This document shows positions 1-5,624 of a stretch of 5,624 nt of DNA, one piece after another (within the stretch, counting starts at the first letter, position 1; every line of letters starts with the position of its first letter). The stretch covers positions 1 through 5,624 of the forward strand of contig QIGP01000126.1 in NCBI GenBank assembly GCA_003228965.1, written 5' to 3'. Position numbers and translations under genes: made by a program. This DNA comes from Gammaproteobacteria bacterium (GTDB lineage: Bacteria; Pseudomonadota; Gammaproteobacteria; Steroidobacterales; SZUA-146). Under the pieces are notes generated by a model. The model was not told the origin of the DNA. It saw only the letters and a program-made list of their open reading frames with translations, and did not search any database.

Positions 1-31
1 GAGTCCCTTTCTAACGACTAGAGCCGGGCCA

Positions 32-442
32 GTGGGCGGCAACTCACTAACATATCTGCAACCCGCGCACGGCCCGGAAATGCAGGTGTGGAGTTCTCAC
101 GACAATTCCGCAGAAATTGACCCAATTTTCGGTGGGCCGGTGACGCTGCACCAGGCTGTCTGTCCATGCAGTGGTGGTGGAAGCCCTCCGCAGTCGATTT
201 TTGTTAACCGTGACGGCGAGGAAATGAATAAAGAGGTTCGAGATGAGGAACACCCGGCGTTCACTGCTGATCCCAATGACCCAATAGAGGAACAAGCCGA
301 ACAAATGCGGGAGCACTTGGAACGATATCCGCATCACGTTGAGTACGTTGAAGACGTTATAGACGGCAGACATGTGAGAGTCCCTTATCTGCCCCAGCTT
401 TACTCAGCGGAAGGCCACAAGCACGGACGACAACAGAAGTAA
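32..442 (+). CDS. Hypothetical acidic, His-rich protein, possibly continuing left of the window
   Basis: I do not recognise this protein. From a GTG at 32 it would have 136 residues, but the frame has no stop back to base 2, so the real start may lie outside the window. An internal ATG at 224 (residue 65) is another candidate; it has GAGG just before it, but only about two bases away, which is too close for a good ribosome site. Residues 1-60 are low in charge and include a CPC pair (Cys44, Cys46) followed by a Gly/Ser stretch. Residues 61-136 are rich in Glu, Asp and His, with a probable amphipathic helix near 84-100 and a hydrophilic His/Lys/Gln tail. No signal peptide or membrane segment is visible. 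The second half reads more like real protein than the first. The next feature downstream is a broken kinase gene, so this frame could also be a remnant. Confidence 0.4.
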   Translation: MGGNSLTYLQPAHGPEMQVWSSHDNSAEIDPIFGGPVTLHQAVCPCSGGGSPPQSIFVNRDGEEMNKEVRDEEHPAFTADPNDPIEEQAEQMREHLERYPHHVEYVEDVIDGRHVRVPYLPQLYSAEGHKHGRQQK

Positions 443-503
443 ATTCAACGGGCCAAGGACGGCCTAACCTGTTTTCAGCAATCCCCGGAGACAAGCGGAC
501 TCC

Positions 504-788
504 AAGTTATTGGCCGCCGATCTGCACGCCGGAAACGTACTTGCGAGTTCGTGCCGCCCATGGTTAGTAATTAATCCTAAACCGCATGTTGGTGATGCTA
601 GCTACGGCCTTACCCAGCACTTGATAAACATCAAACCTCGAATCGAGTCGCACGGTCACAAGTTAATCGAAATTCTGGCCGCACTTGCTGACGTGACTGC
701 CAATTGTCTCATGAGATGGACTTTAGGTCGTTTGTTTTTCAACTTTGAGAATCTACTTCTTGGCCAAAAGCTCGCCTCTGATTTGTAA
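504..788 (+). pseudogene. C-terminal remnant of an APH(6)/streptomycin 6-kinase-type phosphotransferase
   Basis: The translation carries the C-terminal signature of the aminoglycoside/hydroxyurea kinase family (APH_6_hur). It has the catalytic-loop motif ADLHAGNVL (Asp at 519-521, Asn at 534-536), then PWLVINPKPHVGD, then a QHL segment and a helical tail. Full-length members are close to 290 residues and phosphorylate streptomycin-like aminoglycosides; only about 90 residues remain here. The N-terminal ATP-binding lobe is absent. An in-frame stop lies at 465-467, and residues 468-503 show no resemblance to the family. Two conserved positions are damaged: the metal-binding Asp of IDPK is Asn (AAT at 573-575), and the Asp of GDxxYD is Gly (GGC at 606-608). 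Each is one base away from an Asp codon. The only near-start is a TTG at 510, inside the conserved motif, so this is not a gene start. The family call is firm; loss of function is inferred from the truncation. Confidence 0.8.
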
Positions 789-946
789 TCCTCAGCGACG
801 CGCTATATCCGATAGTCCACTTCTGGCCGCCTATCTGCCTAATAAAAGTACGTGTTCATCGATGGACCCACCCAAACTAGTGAAATTTGAGCTTCCACTA
901 ATAGCGTAGGCCAGGAAAGACCTGATAACAATGCCCCACACATTGC
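789..946. other. Non-coding spacer between two gene remnants
   Basis: I see no recognisable coding signal, RNA gene or terminator here. A short open stretch in the 811 frame runs to a TAG at about 907-909, but it has no start and no resemblance to any family I know. With the two remnants either side, this makes about 600 bases (443-1050) without an intact gene. Confidence 0.5.
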
Positions 947-1123
947 GGTGCTCTCCATCTTGCTTCGCAAATCAACATGAATTCAGCTACACCTGCTGCT
1001 AAAATCGATCCGGCCGATGCGTTTAAGTACGAAAGCCCGGAGACTACGCACTATTCAATTGTCGACCAGTTTGGCAACGCAGCTTCAAATTTACAAAACG
1101 AACTGGTTCTGTCCAACAGGTAG
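947..1123 (+). pseudogene. Gamma-glutamyltransferase remnant spanning the autoprocessing site
   Basis: The frame is open from 929 and contains an ATG at 977 giving 48 residues to a TAG at 1121-1123. It reads ...NSATPAAKIDP... then ESPETTHYSIVDQFGNAASN. This matches the junction of the large and small subunits of gamma-glutamyltransferase (GGT), where family members have an ATP(A/S)A..I.P segment followed by E(S)xxTTH(F/Y)SVVDxxGNAVSNTYT. In GGT the precursor cleaves itself before the first Thr of TTH, and that Thr becomes the N-terminal nucleophile; here it is encoded at 1043-1045. Resemblance fades after GNAASN, at about 1095, where the TYTLN segment should follow. Intact GGT is roughly 550-600 residues, so over 90 percent is missing and no activity is expected. 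The 3' part overlaps the minus-strand hydrolase gene in antisense. Confidence 0.78.
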
Positions 1124-2559
1124 GTTATAAACGGGTTGTACCGTAACCGCATCAGCTGATCTATCGGTACGACCAGAATGCCTCGTTCGCCCCTTGGTTG
1201 TAACGAACCGAGCGTGAAGTTGCCGGGCGATTCGGGACCTGGGGCCGAGCCGTAAATTGGGTCGTCTGCAGAGAACGGCAGTGCCACGTGAGATAAAGAA
1301 AACACCGATTCTGGCCATGCCAGGTCCAGGGCCTGTTCTCGCTGACAGCGGTTTTTTGCACAATAGGTGGTTGCCATGACTTCCAAGCTGTTGGCGGTAC
1401 GGTTTGAGATCACGGTGAGATCGTATTGTCGATTAGCGTCGGTGCGCACGGCATTCACCGAGTCCATATAGTCATTCTCCAGAAACCCCAAAGCTTCGTT
1501 GGTGCGATTGACACCAAACAGAACAAGAGAGCTGCCTTCATTGGTTAAGCTTTCATACAAATTGTCGACAACCGCAGGAACGCTTACCGTAGCATCAACG
1601 GCCGACATAAAAGTAATAATTGGAGGCAGCTTTTTCCACACCTTGGTATTTTTCAGCCGATTGACGCGCCGTTGATTAGCAGTGGCAAGTCGGTAAGTTT
1701 GCCGTCCTGTTTGTTTTGGGAACGAATTGTATTTGTAAGGATCGTACTCCGGACTTATCGAATTCCAGGCGAACTTGTTAAAGCCAGGAATGCGACTAAT
1801 CATCAGATCGACATTTGCAAATGCGGCAAGTCGGGTGATGGCGATGGCGGGCGACACCAGAACCAGACCGGCTATTGGTTCGAGCTCGGCGTTTTCCAAT
1901 GTGTCCAGCGCATGGCTCATCGCCAGCGCACCGCCCATAGAATAACCAACAAGGTAAACTGGCTTCCCGGAGCCGGTAATTTGACGTGCTTTGTCGATAG
2001 CGCTTTTTACCACGGCCTTCCAGTCGGAATATGTGATTCGGGTCAGTTCGCCTGGCACAGTCCCGTGGCCAGGTAGTCGTACCGCTACCGTATTCAAACC
2101 GTTCTGATGCAAGTGTTGAGCAAGTGTACGCATGCTGTACGGCGAGTCGGACGCTCCGTGAATGAGCACTACGGCACCCGCTGCCGCTTCGTGCTGCAGA
2201 ATGTAGGACCAGTTCCAGTTTTTTGTGTACTCCAACGGATTGAGAGGGCTTGCACTCATATAGCGAAGTGCAAGACTGGCCTGGTTGTCGGGGATTTCTG
2301 ACGCGACAAAGGCTGACAGTTCTTTTGACAGTCTGGCTTCTAACTGAAGGTATTCATCGAAGCTGATGCCTTGCGGATAGTCGCGTGCACGAAATTCCAA
2401 GGTAAGCGCAGGTTCGTGCCAGGGAGAGGTGTCCGGGAATGAGCGAGAGCCGACGGCGCGAACGATCCAAACGGTAACCAGCACAGTGACTACAATCAGA
2501 AGACAGTTTTTGAGGAGTCGGGAGCCCGGAAAGGTGAAAGCAGGAAGCGGTCTATTCAT
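1051..2559 (-). CDS. Membrane-anchored alpha/beta hydrolase (serine hydrolase, lysophospholipase/S33-like)
   Basis: From the ATG at 2559 the product has 502 residues. A hydrophobic segment at about 18-34 after basic residues suggests an N-terminal membrane anchor or uncleaved signal, placing the catalytic domain outside the cytoplasm. The fold is clear: an oxyanion strand VVLIHGASDSP (131-140), RLPGHG (161-166), the nucleophile elbow GYSMGG with Ser207, Asp322 in SAVDATVS, and His424 in LSHVALPF. The family hydrolyses ester or acyl bonds; the substrate cannot be read from sequence. An upstream in-frame ATG at 2685 would add 42 residues, but these precede the membrane segment, look non-conserved and would overlap the divergent gene, so I prefer 2559. 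Neither start has a good ribosome site. After NPFITYLLDR (475-484) the chain continues about 18 residues, read antisense through the gamma-glutamyltransferase remnant, which supplies the TAG stop (complement of 1051-1053). The gene is transcribed away from the aldolase operon. Confidence 0.85.
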   Translation of the reverse strand: MNRPLPAFTFPGSRLLKNCLLIVVTVLVTVWIVRAVGSRSFPDTSPWHEPALTLEFRARDYPQGISFDEYLQLEARLSKELSAFVASEIPDNQASLALRYMSASPLNPLEYTKNWNWSYILQHEAAAGAVVLIHGASDSPYSMRTLAQHLHQNGLNTVAVRLPGHGTVPGELTRITYSDWKAVVKSAIDKARQITGSGKPVYLVGYSMGGALAMSHALDTLENAELEPIAGLVLVSPAIAITRLAAFANVDLMISRIPGFNKFAWNSISPEYDPYKYNSFPKQTGRQTYRLATANQRRVNRLKNTKVWKKLPPIITFMSAVDATVSVPAVVDNLYESLTNEGSSLVLFGVNRTNEALGFLENDYMDSVNAVRTDANRQYDLTVISNRTANSLEVMATTYCAKNRCQREQALDLAWPESVFSLSHVALPFSADDPIYGSAPGPESPGNFTLGSLQPRGERGILVVPIDQLMRLRYNPFITYLLDRTSSFCKFEAALPNWSTIE

Positions 2560-2735
2560 AATCAGTCGACACTTGGTATTGACGTAAGCCGATAGTACGT
2601 TGTCGACCAAGCTTGCGAAAGCCTTATACTGTATTGAGTGTATTTCACTAACTGGAGCAGGGTGATAGAGTGCAGCGGTATGCATTGAATGGGCCGCCTA
2701 CAGGTGGCCAAAACCCCAATTTTAACGGTGACACA
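2560..2735. promoter_or_regulatory. Divergent intergenic region with probable promoters for both sides
   Basis: This stretch of about 176 bp separates the hydrolase start (minus) from the aldolase start (plus), so it should hold promoters for both. An AT-rich core has TATACT at 2625-2630 on the plus strand, overlapped by TATAAG on the minus strand (complement of 2623-2628); both resemble -10 boxes. The best plus-strand -35 candidate is TTGTCG at 2600-2605, with a long 19-base spacer, so the match is weak. An inverted repeat ACGTA-9-TACGT lies at 2582-2600, just upstream, and could be an operator, though five-base arms can occur by chance. AGGGTGA at 2659-2665 could serve as a ribosome site for a GTG at 2670. 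Confidence 0.35.
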
Positions 2736-3818
2736 ATGATATTCGGTAGTGATAACTTGTCGGGCGCTTCGCCTGTCGTATTAAAGGGTATCAACGACGC
2801 CTATGCATCTCAAAACGAGTCAGCGTACGGCGAGGACAGCTATACAGCGGCCGCAGTCGACGCTTTTAAGCGAGTGTTTGACACCGATCTAAGCGCCTAT
2901 TTTGTAATTAGTGGTACCGCCGCTAACACGCTGGCGCTGTCGACTATGGTAAAGCCCTGGGACGGGGTTGTTTGTCACCATCAGGCGCATATATTGCTTG
3001 ACGAATCCAGCGGCCCTGCGCTAGTTACTGGCGGCGCCTCGCTGTTACCTGTGCCGTCAAAAGAATTGAAAATTACGCCTTCAGCGTTAACCACTATGTT
3101 GGAACGCCTTCCGAATGAACCGCCACACAATATTCGTGCCAGAGCCCTGTCGCTGTCTCAAGCTAACGAAGGCGGTCAAGTATATATAGTCGAAGAGGTC
3201 AAAGCGCTGTGCGCTGTGGCGAAGAACAACGGGATGTCCGTTCATATGGACGGCGCACGTTTCGCTAATGCGGTTGCGAGCCTTGACTGCCATCCTGCCG
3301 ACGTTACGTGGAAGGCGGGTGTAGACGTGTTGTGCCTTGGGGCAACAAAAAACGGAGCTGTGGCTGCTGAAGCCATTATTTTCTTCAACCAGGCACTCGC
3401 AGAAGACTTTGAGTATCGTTTAAAACGCACGGGGCATCTGGTCTCCAAGAGTCGCTTGTTTGGCGCACAATTTTTGGCCTGGATCGAAGACGATCATTGG
3501 TTAGAACTTGCACGTAACGCCAACACAATGGCTGATACTTTACGTGGGCGTATAGCTGAAATGAGCGGTGTTCGACTTGCTTTTGACACACAGTCAAATG
3601 AGACCTTTGTCATCCTTCAGAAACATCTGTTCGATCAGCTAATAGAGAAGGGCGCATCAATGTACGAATGGTACATCGACGCATTGCCGTGCGACAGCGT
3701 CCTGGCAGAGGGCGAGGTTCTGGCTCGAATGGTGACTTCGTACGCCACGACCACAGGCCACATCGACTCGTTCGTTGATGCCTGCAATTCACTAGCCGTT
3801 AAAGCTTGGTTAAAGTGA
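2736..3818 (+). CDS. Low-specificity L-threonine aldolase family enzyme (candidate 3-hydroxytrimethyllysine aldolase)
   Basis: This is a PLP-dependent fold-type I aldolase of 360 residues, a usual length for the family. It cleaves beta-hydroxy amino acids to glycine and an aldehyde. Visible motifs in order are FGSDNLSGASP (3-13) near the N-terminus, SGTAANTLAL (59-68) in the cofactor phosphate region, HHQAH (81-85), HMDGAR with Asp172 and Arg175, and LGATKNG with Lys205 as the likely Schiff-base lysine. The run TWKAGVDVLC followed by the KNG block and FNxxLAEDFxYR places it with the Pseudomonas-type enzymes rather than the E. coli LtaE type. I chose ATG 2736 because the family begins a few residues before SDN; GGTGA at 2727-2731 precedes it. 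A GTG at 2670 with an upstream AGGG would add 22 residues of unconserved sequence. It is the first gene of the operon. The next gene encodes a trimethyllysine dioxygenase, whose product needs exactly this kind of aldolase, so 3-hydroxytrimethyllysine is a likely substrate; this is inference. Confidence 0.9.
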   Translation: MIFGSDNLSGASPVVLKGINDAYASQNESAYGEDSYTAAAVDAFKRVFDTDLSAYFVISGTAANTLALSTMVKPWDGVVCHHQAHILLDESSGPALVTGGASLLPVPSKELKITPSALTTMLERLPNEPPHNIRARALSLSQANEGGQVYIVEEVKALCAVAKNNGMSVHMDGARFANAVASLDCHPADVTWKAGVDVLCLGATKNGAVAAEAIIFFNQALAEDFEYRLKRTGHLVSKSRLFGAQFLAWIEDDHWLELARNANTMADTLRGRIAEMSGVRLAFDTQSNETFVILQKHLFDQLIEKGASMYEWYIDALPCDSVLAEGEVLARMVTSYATTTGHIDSFVDACNSLAVKAWLK

Positions 3819-3826
3819 GTCATGAC

Positions 3827-5002
3827 ATGCGCAGATCCTACGATGCTAACAACGACAAGATGAAACTTGCCAATGTATCTTCGTTACCGGAAGGCCTGGA
3901 AGTGCAGTTCTCAGATAATACAGACCCGTTGCTGTATTCATGGTTTTGGCTACGCGACCACGGTGTCGATAGCGACAGCCTGGATCCGGATACTCTTCAA
4001 CGTAAGGTCAATACGTTTGCCATTCCCTCAGATCTCGCACCACGAAATATTGATGTCGACCAAAGCAGAACACTGATTCATATTGACTGGGTTGATGGGT
4101 CCTCAACCTCAATGTCTGTTGACGTGCTGTCAGGTGTTGAAGGTCGCACACCACAGCCTCACGAGCTTGTACCGTACAAGGGCTGCAATGTTTGGGACAG
4201 TGAGTCCCCACTAAACGACATGCCTACGGTCGCGTTTCCCAAGGTCATGTCCTGCGAAAAGTCGCTACTCGAATGGCTTGAGAATATTGCCAGTTACGGT
4301 TTTTCTATCGTTGACGAAGTGCCGTCCAGCGATCAGGAAACCGACTCTCTGGCCGAGCGTTTGGGTCCGGTACAACAAACACTATTTGGACGAATGTGGC
4401 ACTTGTCGGCAGAGCTTGTCGATCACGGCGACAGTGCGTATTCCACTCAATATCTCGAGCCTCATACGGACGGAACCTACTATCACGACGCGCCTGGGCT
4501 TCAGATGTTCAATTGTCAGGAGTTTGACGGTAAAGGCGGTGAGAGCGTTCTCGTCGACGGTTTTGCTATTGCACGACGCATGCAGCGTGATGACCCTGAA
4601 GCCTATGAGACTTTGTGCGAAATTCGTGTTCCTGGCCACTACCTTGAGCCAGGTGTACACGTTCGTGGTGAGCGTCCCGTTTTTCAGTTAAACGATTCTC
4701 AGCAAGTACAACAGGTTTCCTTCAACAATTACGATCGGGCACCCATGCGACTGCCGCCTGATCAGGAACAGAAATTCTACCGCGCTTACAGCTTGTTCCA
4801 CGAATACGCCAACGATCAGAAAAACTGGATAAAAATTCCGTTGCGACCCGGCAAGACACTCATTTTCGACAATTGGCGCGTACTGCACGGGCGCATGGGA
4901 TATGTTGGCAAGCGTGTGTTTTACGGCTGCTATCACAGCCGTGCGACGTTCGAAAGCCGGCTGCGCACTTTGCAACACAATCAGAAATTGGACATCAGCT
5001 AA
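3827..5002 (+). CDS. Trimethyllysine dioxygenase (Fe(II)/2-oxoglutarate-dependent)
   Basis: The enzyme hydroxylates N6,N6,N6-trimethyllysine at C3 using O2, Fe(II) and 2-oxoglutarate, the first step of carnitine synthesis in eukaryotes. From ATG 3827 it has 391 residues. An N-terminal GBBH-like domain (about 12-105, with FWLRDHG at 40-46) precedes a TauD-type double-stranded beta-helix. Iron ligands are His213 and Asp215 in HTDGTYY and His354 in WRVLHGR; Arg363 is the likely 2-oxoglutarate binder. GRMW (188-191), GDSAY, NNYDRA (300-305) and GCYHSR are closer to trimethyllysine dioxygenase than to gamma-butyrobetaine hydroxylase, as I recall the human proteins. The zinc-binding cysteines of the eukaryotic N-terminal domain are absent. 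Start choice: AAGTGAG at 3813-3819 lies seven bases before ATG 3827. A GTG at 3815 overlapping the aldolase stop and an ATG at 3860 are alternatives. The gene follows the aldolase by eight bases, so co-transcription is very likely. A butyrobetaine hydroxylase is the main alternative. Confidence 0.85.
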   Translation: MRRSYDANNDKMKLANVSSLPEGLEVQFSDNTDPLLYSWFWLRDHGVDSDSLDPDTLQRKVNTFAIPSDLAPRNIDVDQSRTLIHIDWVDGSSTSMSVDVLSGVEGRTPQPHELVPYKGCNVWDSESPLNDMPTVAFPKVMSCEKSLLEWLENIASYGFSIVDEVPSSDQETDSLAERLGPVQQTLFGRMWHLSAELVDHGDSAYSTQYLEPHTDGTYYHDAPGLQMFNCQEFDGKGGESVLVDGFAIARRMQRDDPEAYETLCEIRVPGHYLEPGVHVRGERPVFQLNDSQQVQQVSFNNYDRAPMRLPPDQEQKFYRAYSLFHEYANDQKNWIKIPLRPGKTLIFDNWRVLHGRMGYVGKRVFYGCYHSRATFESRLRTLQHNQKLDIS

Positions 5003-5624
5003 TGCGTTTTATAGAGATAACCAAACCAGGTTCAGCCGATGTACTAAAAATATCGGAAACACCAAAGCCTGCACCTGCCGACTCTGAACTATTGATTAAA
5101 GTCGCCGCAGCCGGTGTCAACAGACCCGACGTATTTCAACGCATGGGTTTGTATAATCCGCCTCCAGGTGCGTCTCCCATACTCGGTTTGGAAGTGGCTG
5201 GAACCGTTGTTTGTGCCGGGCCTTTGGTTGAAAGATGGCAAGCGGGAGATAGCGTGTGCGCGCTAACTAACGGTGGCGGTTACGCCGACTATGTCACCGT
5301 TCCTGCATCGCAGTGCTTGCCAGTTCCAGGGACGCTTTCGTTTGTAGAAAGTGCGGCGTTGCCAGAAACCTGTTTTACCGTTTGGAGCAACGTGTTCGAT
5401 CGGGCGCACCTTAAACCCGAAGAGAGCCTGCTGATTCACGGTGGGTCAAGCGGCATTGGTACGACGGCCATTCAAATGGCCAAAGTATTCGGCGCCACCG
5501 TGTACGCCACAGCTGGCAGCGACGAGAAGTGCAGCGCTTGCGAAGCCCTGGGTGCCGCCAAGGCCATTAACTATCGCACACAAGACTTTGTGAGCGAGCT
5601 AAGTACTCTGACTAACAATCGTGG
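5002..5624 (+). CDS. PIG3-type NAD(P)H quinone oxidoreductase, partial (cut by right edge)
   Basis: This is a zinc-free medium-chain dehydrogenase/reductase of the quinone oxidoreductase PIG3 (TP53I3-like) group. Family members use NADPH to reduce quinones or related carbonyl compounds in the cytoplasm. The 207 complete codons seen include the GroES-like catalytic domain with AAAGVNRPDVFQR (35-47), the LGLEVAG strand (61-67), GGGYADYV (91-98) and ALPETCFTVWSN (119-130). The cofactor-binding Rossmann segment follows, with HGGSSGIGTTAIQ (146-158) and ATAGSDEKC (169-177). Cysteine ligands for the structural or catalytic zinc of true alcohol dehydrogenases are missing. Full length is about 325 residues, so roughly a third lies beyond the window. 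The ATG overlaps the dioxygenase stop as TAATG with no clear ribosome site, which suggests translational coupling. Its role beside trimethyllysine hydroxylation is not evident: it is not an aldehyde dehydrogenase, so it is unlikely to perform the next carnitine step. Confidence 0.9.
   Translation, partial: MRFIEITKPGSADVLKISETPKPAPADSELLIKVAAAGVNRPDVFQRMGLYNPPPGASPILGLEVAGTVVCAGPLVERWQAGDSVCALTNGGGYADYVTVPASQCLPVPGTLSFVESAALPETCFTVWSNVFDRAHLKPEESLLIHGGSSGIGTTAIQMAKVFGATVYATAGSDEKCSACEALGAAKAINYRTQDFVSELSTLTNNR

Noticed and set aside
47..373. Minus-strand open frame of 108 codons, hydrophobic in part
   Set aside because: It lies fully antisense to the 32-442 frame, has no family resemblance and no ribosome site; it is probably a mirror of the plus-strand coding pattern.
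451..476. Possible terminator: GGCC-AAGGAC-GGCC followed by TTTT
   Set aside because: The stem is only four pairs and the T run is short and several bases away, so it is not a convincing intrinsic terminator.
1672..2076. Plus-strand open frame of 134 codons inside the hydrolase
   Set aside because: Antisense to the conserved catalytic region of the hydrolase, with no recognisable domain.
1059..2607. Repeated TTGTCGAC at 1059, 1562 and 2600, once as the palindrome TTGTCGACAA
   Set aside because: Two copies lie within coding or former coding sequence, where Val-Asp codons give GTCGAC, and spacing is irregular; no site family is suggested.
2560..2685. N-terminal extension of the hydrolase to ATG 2685
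   Set aside because: The 42 added residues precede a normal membrane anchor, cross the AT-rich promoter-like region and have no ribosome site.
4278..4691. Second plus-strand frame of 137 codons within the dioxygenase gene
   Set aside because: It is out of frame with the well-supported dioxygenase motifs and its translation resembles nothing known.
4902..5087. Plus-strand frame of 61 codons across the dioxygenase/oxidoreductase junction
   Set aside because: It overlaps the ends of two clear genes in another frame. The true downstream gene is the 5002 frame, which runs open off the window.

Overview
The window looks like bacterial chromosomal DNA, most likely from a proteobacterium and perhaps an aquatic gammaproteobacterium. 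This rests on the families present (a Pseudomonas-type low-specificity threonine aldolase, a bacterial trimethyllysine dioxygenase and a membrane-anchored serine hydrolase) and on roughly balanced base composition. No rRNA, tRNA or marker gene is present, so the placement is an inference.

Left part (1-1123): an unrecognised acidic, His-rich reading frame is open to the left edge and ends at 442. Two remnants of unrelated genes follow on the same strand. The first (about 504-788) is the C-terminal third of a streptomycin 6-kinase-type phosphotransferase (APH(6)/hydroxyurea-kinase family), with a conserved metal-binding Asp changed to Asn. The second (about 947-1123) is the piece of a gamma-glutamyltransferase around its autoprocessing site, with the nucleophilic Thr still present. 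I see no intact gene between 443 and 1050.

Middle (1051-2559, minus strand): a membrane-anchored alpha/beta hydrolase with a complete Ser-Asp-His triad. Its last 20 or so residues are read antisense through the gamma-glutamyltransferase remnant, which supplies its stop codon.

Right part (2736 to the right edge, plus strand): three tightly packed genes are transcribed away from the hydrolase across a divergent region of about 176 bp. They are a PLP-dependent threonine-aldolase-type enzyme, a trimethyllysine dioxygenase (Fe(II)/2-oxoglutarate) and, overlapping it by one base, a PIG3-type NAD(P)H quinone oxidoreductase cut by the window edge.

How they may work together: the dioxygenase and the aldolase match the first two steps of the eukaryotic carnitine pathway. 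Trimethyllysine is hydroxylated to 3-hydroxytrimethyllysine, which is cleaved to glycine and 4-trimethylaminobutyraldehyde. The cluster is therefore a candidate bacterial route from trimethyllysine (released from methylated proteins) towards gamma-butyrobetaine or carnitine. The aldehyde dehydrogenase and gamma-butyrobetaine hydroxylase needed to finish that route are not in the window. The role of the oxidoreductase is unexplained.
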